Under the pieces are notes generated by a model. That model was not told the DNA's origin. It was given only the letters and a program-made list of their open reading frames with translations, and ran no database searches. A program made the translations under genes and the position numbers. A DNA stretch of 64,000 nucleotides from Dryococelus australis (lineage: Eukaryota > Arthropoda > Insecta > Phasmatodea > Phasmatidae): the NCBI GenBank assembly GCA_029891345.1, contig CM057009.1, positions 208,314,709 to 208,378,708 of the forward strand. Reading direction: 5' to 3'. Positions within the stretch are counted from its first letter, which is position 1. The number at the start of each line of letters is the position of its first letter. This document shows positions 22,880 through 34,640 of the stretch, in pieces.

Positions 22880-25320
22880 CTAACTAGGAACTTATTTTAG
22901 CACAAGTGTGGTAGACTTTTCCTAGAACCCACATTTTCAAAGCAGCAGAACACTTATCAAATAATTAAAAACAAAATGTTATTTCTCTTAACACAGGGGA
23001 TTTACTCATATATAGGCCTTAAGCCCTATAAAACGGCTTGATGTGTTCAACATTGGTGACTTCTACCATGGACACGCCTCTAAGTGTTTTCTATGACCTC
23101 AGCTTACCCCTCCAAATAGGTACAGGAAGGGAGGGTACTTTTAAGTATTACTGCAAAAATCTATACTGTGTGACTCCAAGTCAAAATTACTAAAAAAAAA
23201 AGAAACAATTTGGAGCCAATGAATGTGTAAATGCTCGAAGGTTTAATTTCTGAATAGATAAATAAAATATATTACAGAAACTCTAATAAAAGGGAATTAA
23301 TTCACTCTGTCTGGGAGAGTGAGAAGTTGCCTCCACCCTCTATTAAATAGGACTATCACACACAATTCTTGGCCAGACTGTAGCTCTCTATAGGTTCTCA
23401 TGAATAACTTAAGGTCTTTTGGCCAGTTGTTTATACCAAGTTTTTTTAAAATTTAAATTAAATATGTTAACATGGTTCAGAAAACTTAAACCAAATCCAA
23501 AAAAAAAGGGGGGGGGTGTATAAGTGAAGGAAGGGAGCGGCAACTAAAACTTGCTTGCAGCATGAAGTACTAGGACCGATTTGTGGTATCTGGGTCCATT
23601 AAGGGGTGTGTTTAAGGTGTGCCAAGTCACTAACACCTATGTGTCCTTAAAATTAGGGTGAATTCCCCTAACACAAAAGTAAACACTAAAACAATCACCT
23701 TACATATTTTGGTGAGAAAGAGGGGGTCAGATACAAGGAGTGTCAATTATGTCTTAGCCAACTAGTAGAACAAGGAACACTATATTTTGTTAAATTTCAA
23801 CAACATATATTTAAATTAAAGAAAGTAATAATCAATAACAGTAAATAGAATCTTTAAAATCCAATGAATAACAAGAAAACAGTAAAATAGAAATAAAGTA
23901 ATCCCATAGGAACGGTTACCATTTAGATATTAGTAGTGAGTATAAAAGAATTGACACTTACAGTCAAAATATAAGAACAGTTAAACTTGATAAAGCAAAT
24001 AATTTACAGTTCTGGTTAAATAATAAATGTAAACGAAATAATTTAGTTGATTATTTGAGTTGTATACAAATATCAAAATAAAAGAACCAAGTTATAATTA
24101 GTTGTTAATCCAAAATACAGCCTATTGGACAGGCTTAATTAATTTAAAAATTCACAAAATAAACAATTCTTTGAGTATGAAAACGCAGAAAAATAAAATA
24201 TTTAATTAATTTAAGCAGTGGCTTGTAGGCTGCCTCTAATAATAAAGTTAAAGTGCTATCTGGAGGTCCCAATAACATACAGTGAACCTCTATTCACAAT
24301 TTCTCATATTCCATGTTTCGTAATTATTTATACTTTTTTTTTTGTTTATTTTGGCTAGTGAGATGAGATGATTCTGTCAGCAGATTAGTTCGTTACTCGT
24401 TTCCAACCTCAAAAGCAATCACTGCATGTATGCATGTATATATGGAAAGTCCTCAAAGAACAACAAATGGCTATTTTCTTCTTCAATCTCAATCCTTACG
24501 TTCTTCTATTTAGAAAGGGATTGGCCTGAACAATACCAATTTTGAAATTTGAAAAAGGTGGAACTAAAAAAAAATAAATCTCTTTCGGCGTAAACAATTA
24601 CAAAAGGTGTGCTTACAGTTTGGCAAAACTACAGTCGTTATTCACTTGTTAATGGTGACAAGAAACCAAGTACAAACTAAATAAACATTTGAGCCAACCT
24701 AAAATCTTGTCTTCCAAAAACACCTGTGCACTAAATAATTTCTAATTTTCAAATACTGGAAGTAAAGTGAAACTTTTCCTTATTAGTTCAAATAGAGAGT
24801 AGCTCCTAACCAAATACCTTATAAGATGGTTGCCATGGCTTATCCTACTCCCAACCAAGTCTGATCTTGTACTACTCTATTCTAACCCCAAAATTTACAA
24901 CAATTTAAAGGCTAGGCCAGACCTATTTTCCTGTGAAGCAGAGAAAAATGCTCTGACCTAGCAAAGCAAACAGAGTTAGAAAAATACTTATCACATCATG
25001 GCGAATCTACCTCATTTGCATAAGCATTAGCCCATATCTTGCGTAAGGCTCTTGATGATTTCCACCAAGCTTTTATATACTAAATATAAATTGATAGAAA
25101 CATATTAAATTGTACTAAAGTTTATTACGGCTGTTCGACCACACCTTACAAGTTCTACAAATTGTGTAACTACTATAATTATTTTTCTCTTTTTAGTGCA
25201 TTTATAAATAAAAGCTTCGTTTTAAAAGATTTTTTGCAGTTGTTTCACTACTTAGTTTCACCAATTTTTATTTACAATACATGACTCCTAGTGTCTTGGA
25301 TACTGCTTAAGTTACATAAA
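22880..25320 (+). other. AT-rich intron stretch, nothing assigned
   Basis: A low-complexity AT-rich stretch with a poly-A/poly-G patch near 23500-23516 and no open frame of note. Because the envelope relic reads on the minus strand, its missing upstream gag-pol would be expected here. I see none, so that element is deleted or was never complete at this site. Confidence 0.5.
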
Positions 25321-25329
25321 AGCTTGCAA

Positions 25330-25890
25330 ATTCTGGCTCCATCATCAGATCAGCTCAGTGGTACCTTAACATTGTATTGTCATCAGAACTACACATGTAT
25401 GCATAATTTCAGCTCGATTGGGTAACGGTAAATGGTTTAAATTTGACTTGCAAGATTTGAACTAAACACACCCACACACATACATACAATTGGAGTTAAA
25501 AAAAACCGTAGAAGAAAACACCAATTTATCGTGGCGATTTTCAATTTGCCACACTATTAACCATTGAGGAGTTCCCTCGTGAGGAGATTATCCTGGCTGC
25601 AGCACCAGGCCGCTGTCATCATATTATTGCATTTACATCTGGTTTTGGTTTCTGTATGTATACCGAGGTTCAGCTCGATTGAATACCTAGAAGTGGGTCA
25701 AAATTCACTTGCAAGATTTTACCCGAACGAGTTCCCTCGCAAGGGGATGATCCTGGCTGCAGCACCAGGTCGCTGTCACCATATTATTGCATTATCATTG
25801 GGTTTCTATATGTATACCAAGTTTCAGCTTGATTGAATACCTAGAAGTTGGTCAAAATTCACTTGCAAGATTTCACCCAAGTGTACAAAC
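25330..25890 (+). repeat. LINE-type 3' repeat with a 160-bp tandem duplication
   Basis: gagttccctcg...atcctggctgcagcaccagg...cgctgtca recurs at 25569 and 25729, followed each time by cagct(c/t)gattgaatacctagaagt(g/t)ggtcaaaattcacttgcaagatttnaccc. A more diverged copy of the cagctcgattgggta...ttgcaagattt part is at about 25408-25460. Such short reiterations before an AT-rich tail (aagcttaataaaaagcttgtaataat) are typical of RTE-type LINE 3' ends. The family assignment is tentative. Confidence 0.6.
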
Positions 25891-26579
25891 AAACAAGGCA
25901 AGCTTAATAAAAAGCTTGTAATAATTGAGTTATGAAATAAATTACACTTATCAGTGTTACATTTTCTGATGATTCAGCAATTCAGTTTCAATTTAATAAT
26001 GAAAATGTGAAATTTATGCAGCTCTATTTCAGGTATGTGTGTGTCTGTGCCTGTAATATATATAGTTCCATTTCCTTGTGTGTACAGTGTGTTTATCCAT
26101 ATGTTTCACATATTTTGATTTTCCCACCATTTCAAAGACTTGTTGAGTATTTCTTTTTCCTGTACAGTTTGAATTCTGAAAAGTGAACAATGTTCAATAT
26201 TTACACATGTATTAATTTCCAACATTTTTTTTTCCTGTACTGAAATTTTTTCGTTTGTTTGCACACTTTCCTATACTGTTTATTTTGACTGGCAGATCTT
26301 TTTATTTGCATACAAAATTTTCATTTTACGAAATAAAATGCAAAACATTTTTAGTCATTTATTAAATGGCTACTTTTATCAAATTTTTGTAAACTTTATT
26401 TCATAACATCTCAACCTAATCTGATTAAAACATGTCAAATTCGTATAGAAATTATTTCTTGGTATTGCATAGGGCCAAAGTCTAATTCCCCATTTATTGA
26501 TATTTTTAATAATAACATATTTTAATTGTTAGTGGTTAGTAAATTTTATTATTGGTTTGGCAAACTTGCTTATACACAC

Positions 26580-27217
26580 TGTAACACTTAGCCTTCCTCC
26601 AGCTTCCTAATTATCTCTGGATTCCAATACTCTGTACTCGAACCAACATCAAACACTGTATTACTGTAATAGGAGGTAAGGGGTCTCAGGGGGGGGGGGG
26701 GTGCTCACGATGGTGTCTAAATAAGGAAGATAGATTATAAAAATACGTGTTTTACTATTACAAACTTCAAATATGAAACACAGTACATTTATGCTTACTG
26801 AACCCTGGAATACACTTACAACAGTAGTCATATAATATTCTCAATATTGTCGCAGCTAATACCCTTACCTTGCCATAATTATTATTACAAGGGGAAAAGG
26901 GACAATGGCTCGTTACGAGAATGGTTCCCTACCACAAACGCGTTTATGCTCACCCAACTCTGTAGATCTGGTTGACCTTAGAACTCCTCTGGGGCCTAGG
27001 GTTGTCTGCTGCCTTCGTCTTCAACTTATGATCTCACTCACTACCACTCGTTGTTGAACCTCGGTGCCATTTGGGGGGGGGGGGGGGGGAGCACTGCCAT
27101 GCGGGAACGCTTTTATATCTGGGCCAACAGGGGCATGTTTATAAAACAACTGCGCTCGGCCACCAGCTATACTCCGCACGACCGTAGACTGTGTAGCGAT
27201 GCTGGGTTATCGCTACA
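26580..27217 (-). repeat. Solo LTR
   Basis: The segment begins tgtaacact, ends gctaca and is flanked by acac on both sides (26576-26579 and 27218-27221). The minus strand has a TATA box (agatataaaag, complement at 27110-27120) followed by a GC-rich stretch, as expected of an LTR promoter. No retroelement internal sequence or primer-binding site adjoins either end, so it is a recombination product (solo LTR). Two pure G runs (26689-26701 and 27073-27089) lie inside it. Confidence 0.6.
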
Positions 27218-28579
27218 ACACACATACACAGTCTTTTTAGAGGAAAACTATTTTAGGTTTCCTTCGAAGAACTTGTCTATCTTTCGTAAGTGCAAGGATG
27301 CTTCTGAAGCCTAACTGAAAGCAAATGAGAGTAGCTGTGGAAGAGAAGATTTATTATTCTTAATTATTTTCATTTTCACTGGGTTACAAAGTCGTGTACA
27401 GCATTAATTCTAAGCTACATTAAAAGGACTAATTCATTTTTAGTAAACATTTTAAATGACTATCTTAATATTTTGCATACATTTAGAAAGTTCTCTGAAA
27501 ACTTTCACCTGTATTACTTCATATACTCAAACAGTTGGAACTGTAAAATATAACTAAGATTTCAGTTATTTAATTTAAATTAAATGGAGACTAAATTCTG
27601 ATAAAACATTTAATGTAGAAGTTTTTGTACTGTGTGATTACTTAAGTAGTTAACATTAGAATAGTTATTTGCCATATTTTCTTGTCCTTTGATAAAAAAC
27701 AAAACCATTTTTTCAATTACGAATTTTAATTCTTTCTTCTCTAGGAAGTGCTTTGGCACTATTCTTGTAATATTTCTGGTGTATATCAAATTCACAATAA
27801 ATAAGTTTTCTTGGTTTGCAAGTGTCAATAAATTATGTTCCTAAATTATTTTTATTTTTTATGTTTATTTTCACAGTTGAATTTGTAGAAAATGCTGCAA
27901 ACTTTATGGTTTGATACATACGGTTACAGTTTTATTTGCTAACGCACTGCAACATTTTGTTGGTGTTTGCATGTTTATGCTAATATAGTCATGAGAAGGG
28001 TAACACATTGTGTTGTTCCCAGAATGTGGTTGATACATTGCTATGTTTCTGTAATTTGTTGAACAGTTATACTTGAAAATGAATATAATCCACTCACGGT
28101 TACATCACACTTTTCTGAAGACCTGCGAAAGTTCTACTTCCAGGATATTCCTCCGCCTCGTGGAAGCTAAGCTTATCTAAGTCTGTAAAATTACACCAAA
28201 GGGTAACACACCATAGTCATGCACGCTCAGTTGTAATAATATTTTGCATGATAACAGTTTTATACAAGACGTTACCAACACACAAATTTGCTCACTGTTT
28301 TTATTCAAGTTCTTTAAAAATAAACTATTATAATTTATAGATGAAATATAAATAATAAATAACATTTCAATTTAACCAAAGAAAGTTACTTTTATGAACA
28401 CAAGTATAAAATTCTTGTGATAAAGGGCATATTTAGGAAATAAGTAAACATGTTATACATGGGGTGATTTTTCAAAGGTTTGATTAAAAAAGTGTGAAGA
28501 AATCACAAATGGACTATACAACAGTGTTTTTAAAGAAGGTTGGGTACAAATGTTACAAATTATTATTACATGTGTATCA
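27218..28579 (+). other. AT-rich intron stretch, nothing assigned
   Basis: No coding frame or bounded repeat was seen. Only chance frames are present. Confidence 0.5.
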
Positions 28580-30455
28580 TCCCCCCTCCCCCTTACTGGC
28601 CACGTGTTCATTCACTCACAGTAGGTGGGACACATGACTTAACCCGCCCATCTGCCAGCTATCGCCAGACAGGGGGGAAGATAGATAGCTTACGTGAACT
28701 GGTATAGCAACTCCTTCTCCCTGCTGGAGGGGTTGGTGGCTGCAGGTTATTGCATAGCTTTTTTGACATCTCCAACCTTGGTGTGGGCTGATATATGAAG
28801 AATGTTCTTGACCATTGCACAGACACTTTAAATATTGGTATGCCCGGAGGGTTGGGAACCTGTGATAGCTACCTGGCAGGCAGTGAACGAAGAAGAGGAC
28901 CAGTGGAGAAAGTGAAAAAGACTGCCGTGGACAAGTGTATGTACGGCGACTACAGATGGGGTGTGAGAGTGCTGGGGAGGGCAAGTTACCCAATGAATAG
29001 TGTGTATGGGATCACTCAGGGCATTCCAGAATGTTCCTGACAGGAAAGACTGGTGATATCTGGATTGAAATAATGTGGTAGTATATGGACAGGTGAATCA
29101 GACTTTATTCTAAATACTGGCACTGTGGGGTAGCAAATATACCTGGTGTATCTAAATTTGCCTGACAAACTTCGGCTGTAGGTTATTCACGAAAAAATAA
29201 GTTGAAAACATGGTCTAAAATGAATACTAAGGATGGTACACAACTTTGAAGTTGGACCTGGAACACTTGTTTATTGCAAATATTGTAGATAATTTTTTAG
29301 ATGGAACATAGATTGTTTGGATAATGGTTAACTGAGCAAAGATCTTCAAACATCACAACACTTGTCACTTTCATCAAAATTATTTCATGTAAATACTCAC
29401 TGTTACTACCCTTATTTAGAACTAACATCCATATTGGAGATTTAAAAGAATGGATTATTAATCCTCGTGTCACAACAAAAATGTCACCTTGTATAAATAC
29501 CATAAACCTCACAGTTTTCAAGTAATTTGTGTTTTACTTTCAAAATAATATTTACCAATACCCGGCAGGTGGGGCATGCACAACACCCAATAACATACTT
29601 TTGTGGCTATTAAATGAAGGGGAAGATTCCAGGGAGAGGTAAATTACAGTGGTACTGTAATCAACTTTTTCTTCTACTACAACTTCAAAAATGCGTACCT
29701 CCCTTAGAATTAATTTTAGACCATATGTCGTATATATGTTTACAACTTCCTTTATCATGATTAGCCTACAACCAAAGTTTGTCAGTTGAATTTAGGTACA
29801 TTCTGTATAATTTTAATAGTAATTCAGTGGGTGTTAGAAAACTGTTTTAATAAGATTGGTTTTAAGTGTTTGGTTGCATTGATTTCTATGAGGTGAGGGA
29901 CAATTATGTAAATATTAGCTGTAAATGGTAAGTGATAGCTATTTTTGTTGAGATAGTAAGTTTGGAGTAATTTTTTTGGATGTTTATGATTAAAGAGGAA
30001 ATTATTGTTAGCTTATTTATTTAAGACCTCCGTCCTTTAAAGAACCTGACTATGCCCACGGACTTGGAAAGATTGCAACACGTATGTCAGAAGTGGGATG
30101 GAAGCATTTTGATTAACTAATCATTCTATAAATCATATTATAAGTAAATTTGAATTTAGAACAGTAAATAGACACTAATAAAAACCAAATAAAATGGTTG
30201 TAGACAGTGCTAATGAAAATGTAAATAGCAAAATAGGGAGTGTAAATGAATAGGTGAATATTCAAATAGGTAGTGTTAGTGAACTTGTATACAAGAAAAT
30301 AGAAAGTATTAGCAAATTAGTGGGCAGGAAAGTAGACAGAGTGAATGAAAATGTAGTCCAAACAATGGAAGGTATTAACGAGTTAGTAAATAATAAAATT
30401 AGACTGTGTGGACCAAAAAATTGACAGTGTGAGGGAAAGAATGGAAAGTGTTAAT
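28580..30455 (+). mobile_element. Gypsy-family copy 2, plus strand: LTR and gag start
   Basis: This is the same family as the element at 12.7-17.2 kb, in the opposite orientation. The LTR end (29811-30080) shares cttatttatttaagacctc.gtcctttaaa with the reverse complement of the copy 1 LTR. It is followed by the same primer-binding-like tgtcagaagtgggat (30083-30097). The gag coiled-coil start (30193-30455) reads VVDSANENVNSKIGSVNE and, after a stop, IGSVSELVYKKIESISKL and INELVNNKI, matching the copy 1 heptads. The GC-rich part 28580-29130 resembles the U3 of the copy 1 LTR. A MITE (29138-29810) splits the LTR and a hAT transposon begins at 30457. Confidence 0.65.
29138..29810. mobile_element. 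MITE with 52-bp terminal inverted repeats
   Basis: The left end (29138-29189, tatacctggtgtatctaaat...cctgacaaacttcggctgtagg) is the inverted match of the right end (29758-29810), with about 75 percent identity by eye. The ends are flanked by TA. The 673-bp interior has no complete transposase. The tatac(a/c)...ctgtata ends resemble the IS630/mariner group of this window. Confidence 0.75.
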
Positions 30456-31589
30456 CAGGGCCATCGACGGGAGGGGGGGGGGACAAATGCATAGGGGCCC
30501 GGCATCGAAAAAGGCCCGGCGTCTGTGGTAGGATTTTTTAAATTTTATTTGTTTATCTTTATGTAAACACACAAAAAATTGCTTGTTATTAATCAGCAGT
30601 ATTAGGCTTTAAACAGAGTCGAGCATAATGAAAATGTAAAAAAATTCAGTGTGTCAGATCTCATAATCATGTCATTGTCTGGTTAGAATGAGAAAGCCAG
30701 AGACTAGGGCAGGAGGAGGTTTGCCAACCTGACGCGGTGCGCGGGAGTGAATCATTCCTAGGCAGGTAGACAGACTCTACCCTTCCTCCGCCCTCTCTAG
30801 GTCCCCTACCGATTGCTTTATTTAAACTTGCCCGGTCCCAGCGCACTAGCTTATGTTGTCAGTTGTCATTCAGTCCTAGTTGTCATATTGTCAAGTGTGT
30901 GTATGGTCAGTGGTTTGTGTGTGTGTGAAGATGGTAAAAACTTGAGTGGCAAATTCACTGGAAGTGTCTTCTAGATATCTTTCCTTCACTAAAGGGTAAA
31001 GCCCATTTTACACGTCCGCCAAGCATATATTTCGGCACATGTACATAGCAGAGATATCAGATTTTTTCCTAGAGTACGATGCTTTAACATTTATTATTCA
31101 AACAGAACAGTGTCTTGTATTTTTTAAATACTGTATCACCCTATACTCAACAAATGTTAAATCATTAAGGAATTCGTAAATTGGCAGTAAGTTTTATTCC
31201 GGTCAATTTAGTTTGGAAGTGGTAGAAAGATGGCAGCATTTGTCTATTGTCTAAATAAGAAACTTAACTTCTACACTTTTATTTCGTTTGCAGTAAAGTG
31301 TAAATTAAATAGATGTAACATACTCTTTATGAAACGTTTTATGTAACGGAATTGTTGTATTACAACTATATTGATAAGGATAACAGTAACATGATGTTAT
31401 TTCACAAAATGCAACTGTATTCTACAAGCAATGTTTCAAAATGGACACCGAAATAGTATGAATTAGTCTAATAAACTACAATGTGTACACAGTGTGTGTG
31501 TGAATCTGCTCAAACTCAAATCACTGAATCAGGGCTTATATGATGATGAATTTCAGGTAAGGTTGCCACAAGGGACTATAAACACAAGT

Positions 31590-32367
31590 CAGGTGCGCAG
31601 AAGCACAAAGAAAGAGAAAAGAAACTATAAATTTCCAAAAAAGGGCGCCACTCATTAGTTCAGGTTGGAATACAACTGAAAAGCAAGAACGATAATACTG
31701 GTGGTATAAATTTCCAAAAAAGGGCGCCACTCATTAGTTCAGGTTGGAATACAACTGAAAAGCAAGAACGATAATACTGGTGGAGCTAGCGATGTTGGTT
31801 CTTGCGAAGTTGACCAAGCTGGTCCATCTAATGAGACAGCGCTGCAGCTGAATATGAATGAAAGTTCTACAGACTTCTATTGACCCTGAATTTATGTGAG
31901 AAGTCCCAGAAGTTACTTCTAAGGACGGTTCTTCTCGTTGCATCAGCATTTGTGAGTCATCTAAACAAGACGTACATGAAACACCTGCAGTGCATATAGG
32001 ACTGCATCTGATTTAGGACACTTTCATAACCTTAAGACTAAAGTACAACAGATATATGGAAAACTTGTTCAATTGGATCCTCTACCTTTTCCTGAACAAA
32101 TTCCTGGTTATGGGACAAGAGCATTTCCGCGAAGTGTCTTAGTTTCGGAACAAGCTAATAGTGAAATTGTACTTTGAGATTGGCTCGCGTGGAGTGACAT
32201 AATGAAATCATTATCCTTGTAGACTATTTGGTTGTTTTACTGAAACACAATATTCACACAAATCAGTTTTACTAACTGGTGACGGTTGGAAGAAAGAGTA
32301 TACATGGCAAAAGTTATACAACAAACTGCCAAACAATGAAACGTCGTCGAATCACAAAATATGTTAC
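31590..32367 (+). pseudogene. hAT transposase N-terminal part, decayed
   Basis: The plus-strand fragments KYKSGAQKHKEREKK (about 31578-31620), SLVQVGIQLKSKND, and DPLPFPEQIPGYGTRAFPRS (about 32078-32136) match the order of the N-terminus of ZMYM-like hAT transposases: a basic leader, then a TTF-type zinc finger region. Stops and the 79-bp duplication interrupt it, and the zinc finger is not recognisable. Confidence 0.55.
31626..31783 (+). repeat. Perfect tandem duplication, unit 79 bp
   Basis: 31626-31704 and 31705-31783 are identical (tataaatttccaaaaaaggg...gataatactggtgg). Because 79 is not a multiple of three, the duplication shifts the transposase frame. Confidence 0.98.
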
Positions 32368-33186
32368 ATGATGTGGTGTGACATGGAGAGAAACCTAAAC
32401 AAAAGTACTGATATTCGCTCTCAACTGGACACAGAAATTACAATAAAAATTCAGTATTGGATAGAACTTCTTCGACGAATACTATTAGTAGTATTATTTC
32501 TAGCGGAGAGAAGACTTGCATTCAGAGGAACATCCAGTAATATTGGTGACACCAATATGTCTGGTATTTACACTGGTGCTCAGGCAATAATTAGGGAAAT
32601 TAATCCACTAGCATTGTTTTCAAATTGTGGTGCACACAGCTTGAATCTTTCTGGTGCTAACACAGCTGAAAGCTCTGAAGAAGTAATAATAGTTTTTGGA
32701 ATTGTCCATAAAACTTATAAATTCTTTGCCCGGAGTCCTCAGCGGTGGGAAATACTAGAAAATCATATGGGATGTTCCTTACATAGTATTTCCAACACCA
32801 GATGGTCTGCCCGTGTTGACAGTATAAAGCCCTTTACCAAACATTTGCCACGTATTAAACACGGCCTGAACGAGTGCAAAACTGTAAACTTGTCGGCTGA
32901 GTGCAAAACGGATTTGCAGGGAATAATTCACTATTTATCCACATTCAAATGTGTCTTGATGGCTACTCTGTGGTTAAAAATCTTAGATTCTATAGACATT
33001 AGAAATAAAGTGCTGCAAGCAAGAGACGCTACTCTTGATGTCGAAGTTGCAAATATCGAAAGCATACTTGATGAACTGAAAGCTGTAAGAAACCAGTGGA
33101 AAAACTACTGTCGGAAGCAAAGCTGGTGGCAGATAACATTTCTTCAGATTTACTTTGTGAAAAGTAATTTCCAAAACAAAGAGTGA
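32368..33186 (+). pseudogene. hAT transposase core, 272-codon open piece
   Basis: This piece reads in one frame from within the transposase core. IGDTNMSGIYTGAQAIIREI matches the DGASNMSG.Y.G.Q motif around the second catalytic Asp of ZMYM1/THAP-like hAT transposases; the expected Asp position reads D in IGDT. It is followed by CGAHSLNLSG, the conserved C..H pair region, SNTRWSARVDSIKPF (the conserved RW motif) and a long helical insertion domain. The first roughly 60 residues are not family-like and probably come from a shifted frame. It ends by frameshift at 33186. The next part continues in a different frame at 33288. Confidence 0.75.
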
Positions 33187-33214
33187 AAAAAAGGTAACTT
33201 GCTTTTGGTGAATC

Positions 33215-33806
33215 TGAAGATACCCCGATTCAACCCACTAATGAAAGTCGAGAAGAGTGTCACTTTAAAGTCAACATATTTTACAAATTGATAGATTCTG
33301 TGATTAGTGGATTGACACAAAAATTTCACACAGCAAAAAAAGTGAACAACATGTTCAAATGCTTATGGAATTACCAGCAACTAAGTGAGCAGGAAATTGA
33401 AAGCCTATGTTCTGTGTTGCAAGCGACCTATCCTAATGACTTAAATTTAGAATTGGGTGAAGAAATGAAGTACCTGAAATCAAAAAATGAATCAAACTTG
33501 GGCTCAATGAAATTGAAACCTCTTCAGCTGCTGAACAGACTCAAGGAACTAAAACTCGATAATTTATTTCCAAATGCGTGTATAGCCATAAGAGTTTTCT
33601 GCACTATTCCTGTTACTGTGGCTGAAGCTGAAAGGACTTTCAGTAAAATGAAATTTATTACAAATATCCACAGATCAACTATGAGCCAAGAAAGAATAAC
33701 TGCACTGACTCTCTTGGCAATGGAGAGTGATCTTGCCAAAACAATCAATTTCGACGACATTATTAACAATTTTTCATCGAAGAAGGCCAGAAGGACAGTG
33801 TTATAA
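33215..33806 (+). pseudogene. hAT transposase C-terminus (dimerisation domain)
   Basis: The frame from about 33215 (ESEDTPIQPTNESREECHFK) leads into the open piece 33288-33806. NIFYKLIDSVISGLTQKF and ATYPNDLNLELGEEMKYL are the usual C-terminal insertion-domain helices. FCTIPVTVAEAERTFSKMKF followed by IHRSTMSQERITALTLLA is the hAT dimerisation motif, where the conserved AER(S/T)FS and L..S(T)M...RL signatures and the terminal catalytic Glu region sit. It is intact in sequence but cut off from its upstream half by a frameshift. Confidence 0.8.
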
Positions 33807-33879
33807 GTTTATAATTTACATCTCAGTTTGTTTTACTCTTAATTATTACTACAGCATTTGTATTTTAATATGTGTTCTG

Positions 33880-34640
33880 TTGTACAATTTTACGACCGCA
33901 GTGAGTTTGGAGAATTTTACCAGGGAGTACACAGGGAAATGTCAACACATACACTGAGGAAAATAACAACACCCACACGGGAACACCCAGCCAAAGTAAT
34001 GAACTGTCATTTAAGGGTTTTGCACCGACAGAACACTCAACATCTAGTAGTGAGGAGGTGGAAGTAAGAAGTAGGGAAACATAATTTCTGGGTTTTTCTG
34101 TTAATGCCTGTAACAACTCAATGAATCAGAGTGAGTTTAAGGGGTTTCCAAGTGTACACGAAGAAAGTGGTAACATAAGTGCACGCTTAAATGTCAACAC
34201 AACCAGTGCCAGTGAAGTCAGTTTTAAGGGGTTTCGCCAGGGCTCAGCTGAATTTGGTTGTAACTAAAGTGTAAATGTAAATTTTGATACCACATGTTGA
34301 AGGCTTTCCAGTTCCCACAGGGGAGAGCCTAGTAGGGCAAGAGAGTTTGAAAGGGTTTGGGGAAACTAGTAGGGCAGTGAGTGTGACAAGTGTCAACAAA
34401 GCGCAACACAGCATTTGCAAGAGGCGAGCCGAGTCACCACCACGTACCTACATTGTTGTTCCTGCCTACACCCCCACCTCCTGCAAACACCGAAGAAACC
34501 GACAACTTCCGAGGCCATGTTTACTTTGCCCTCAATTGGCAACCAGCCTGGCAGAGCCCGCCAGAGCAATGTTGCATTGTTCGCACCGTCTTGGCCTTTG
34601 AGGGAGGGGTCGTTTGATGCCGGCTAACAGCCAGCAGCGC
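33880..34640 (+). other. Repeat-bearing coding-like region with SFKGF motifs, then a GC-rich stretch
   Basis: The motif S-x-F-K-G-F is encoded at about 34005-34022, 34132-34149 and 34217-34236, with weaker forms at 33901-33918 (SEFGEF) and 34341-34358 (ESLKGF). The segments between them are rich in Ser, Asn, Glu and Thr. The longest single frame (about 34108-34266) holds two copies. It sits where the interrupted gag of gypsy copy 2 would continue, so it may be a disordered part of that polyprotein, but copy 1 has no counterpart. 34390-34620 is GC-rich with no recognised domain. Confidence 0.4.

Larger units (their letters stand above)
30457..33810 (+). mobile_element. hAT DNA transposon inserted in gag
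   Basis: The start cagggccatcgacggg followed by a G-rich stretch is a typical hAT end, and it interrupts the gag coiled coil of gypsy copy 2. The plus-strand transposase ends at 33806. I could not find the matching inverted end or an 8-bp target duplication (gtgttaat precedes the left end), so the right boundary is only the end of the coding part. A perfect 79-bp tandem duplication lies in its N-terminal coding region. Confidence 0.65.

Noticed and set aside
30190..30460. Independent coiled-coil host gene
   Set aside because: The same heptads follow the same primer-binding-like site in the LTR element at 12.7-17.2 kb, so this is gag.
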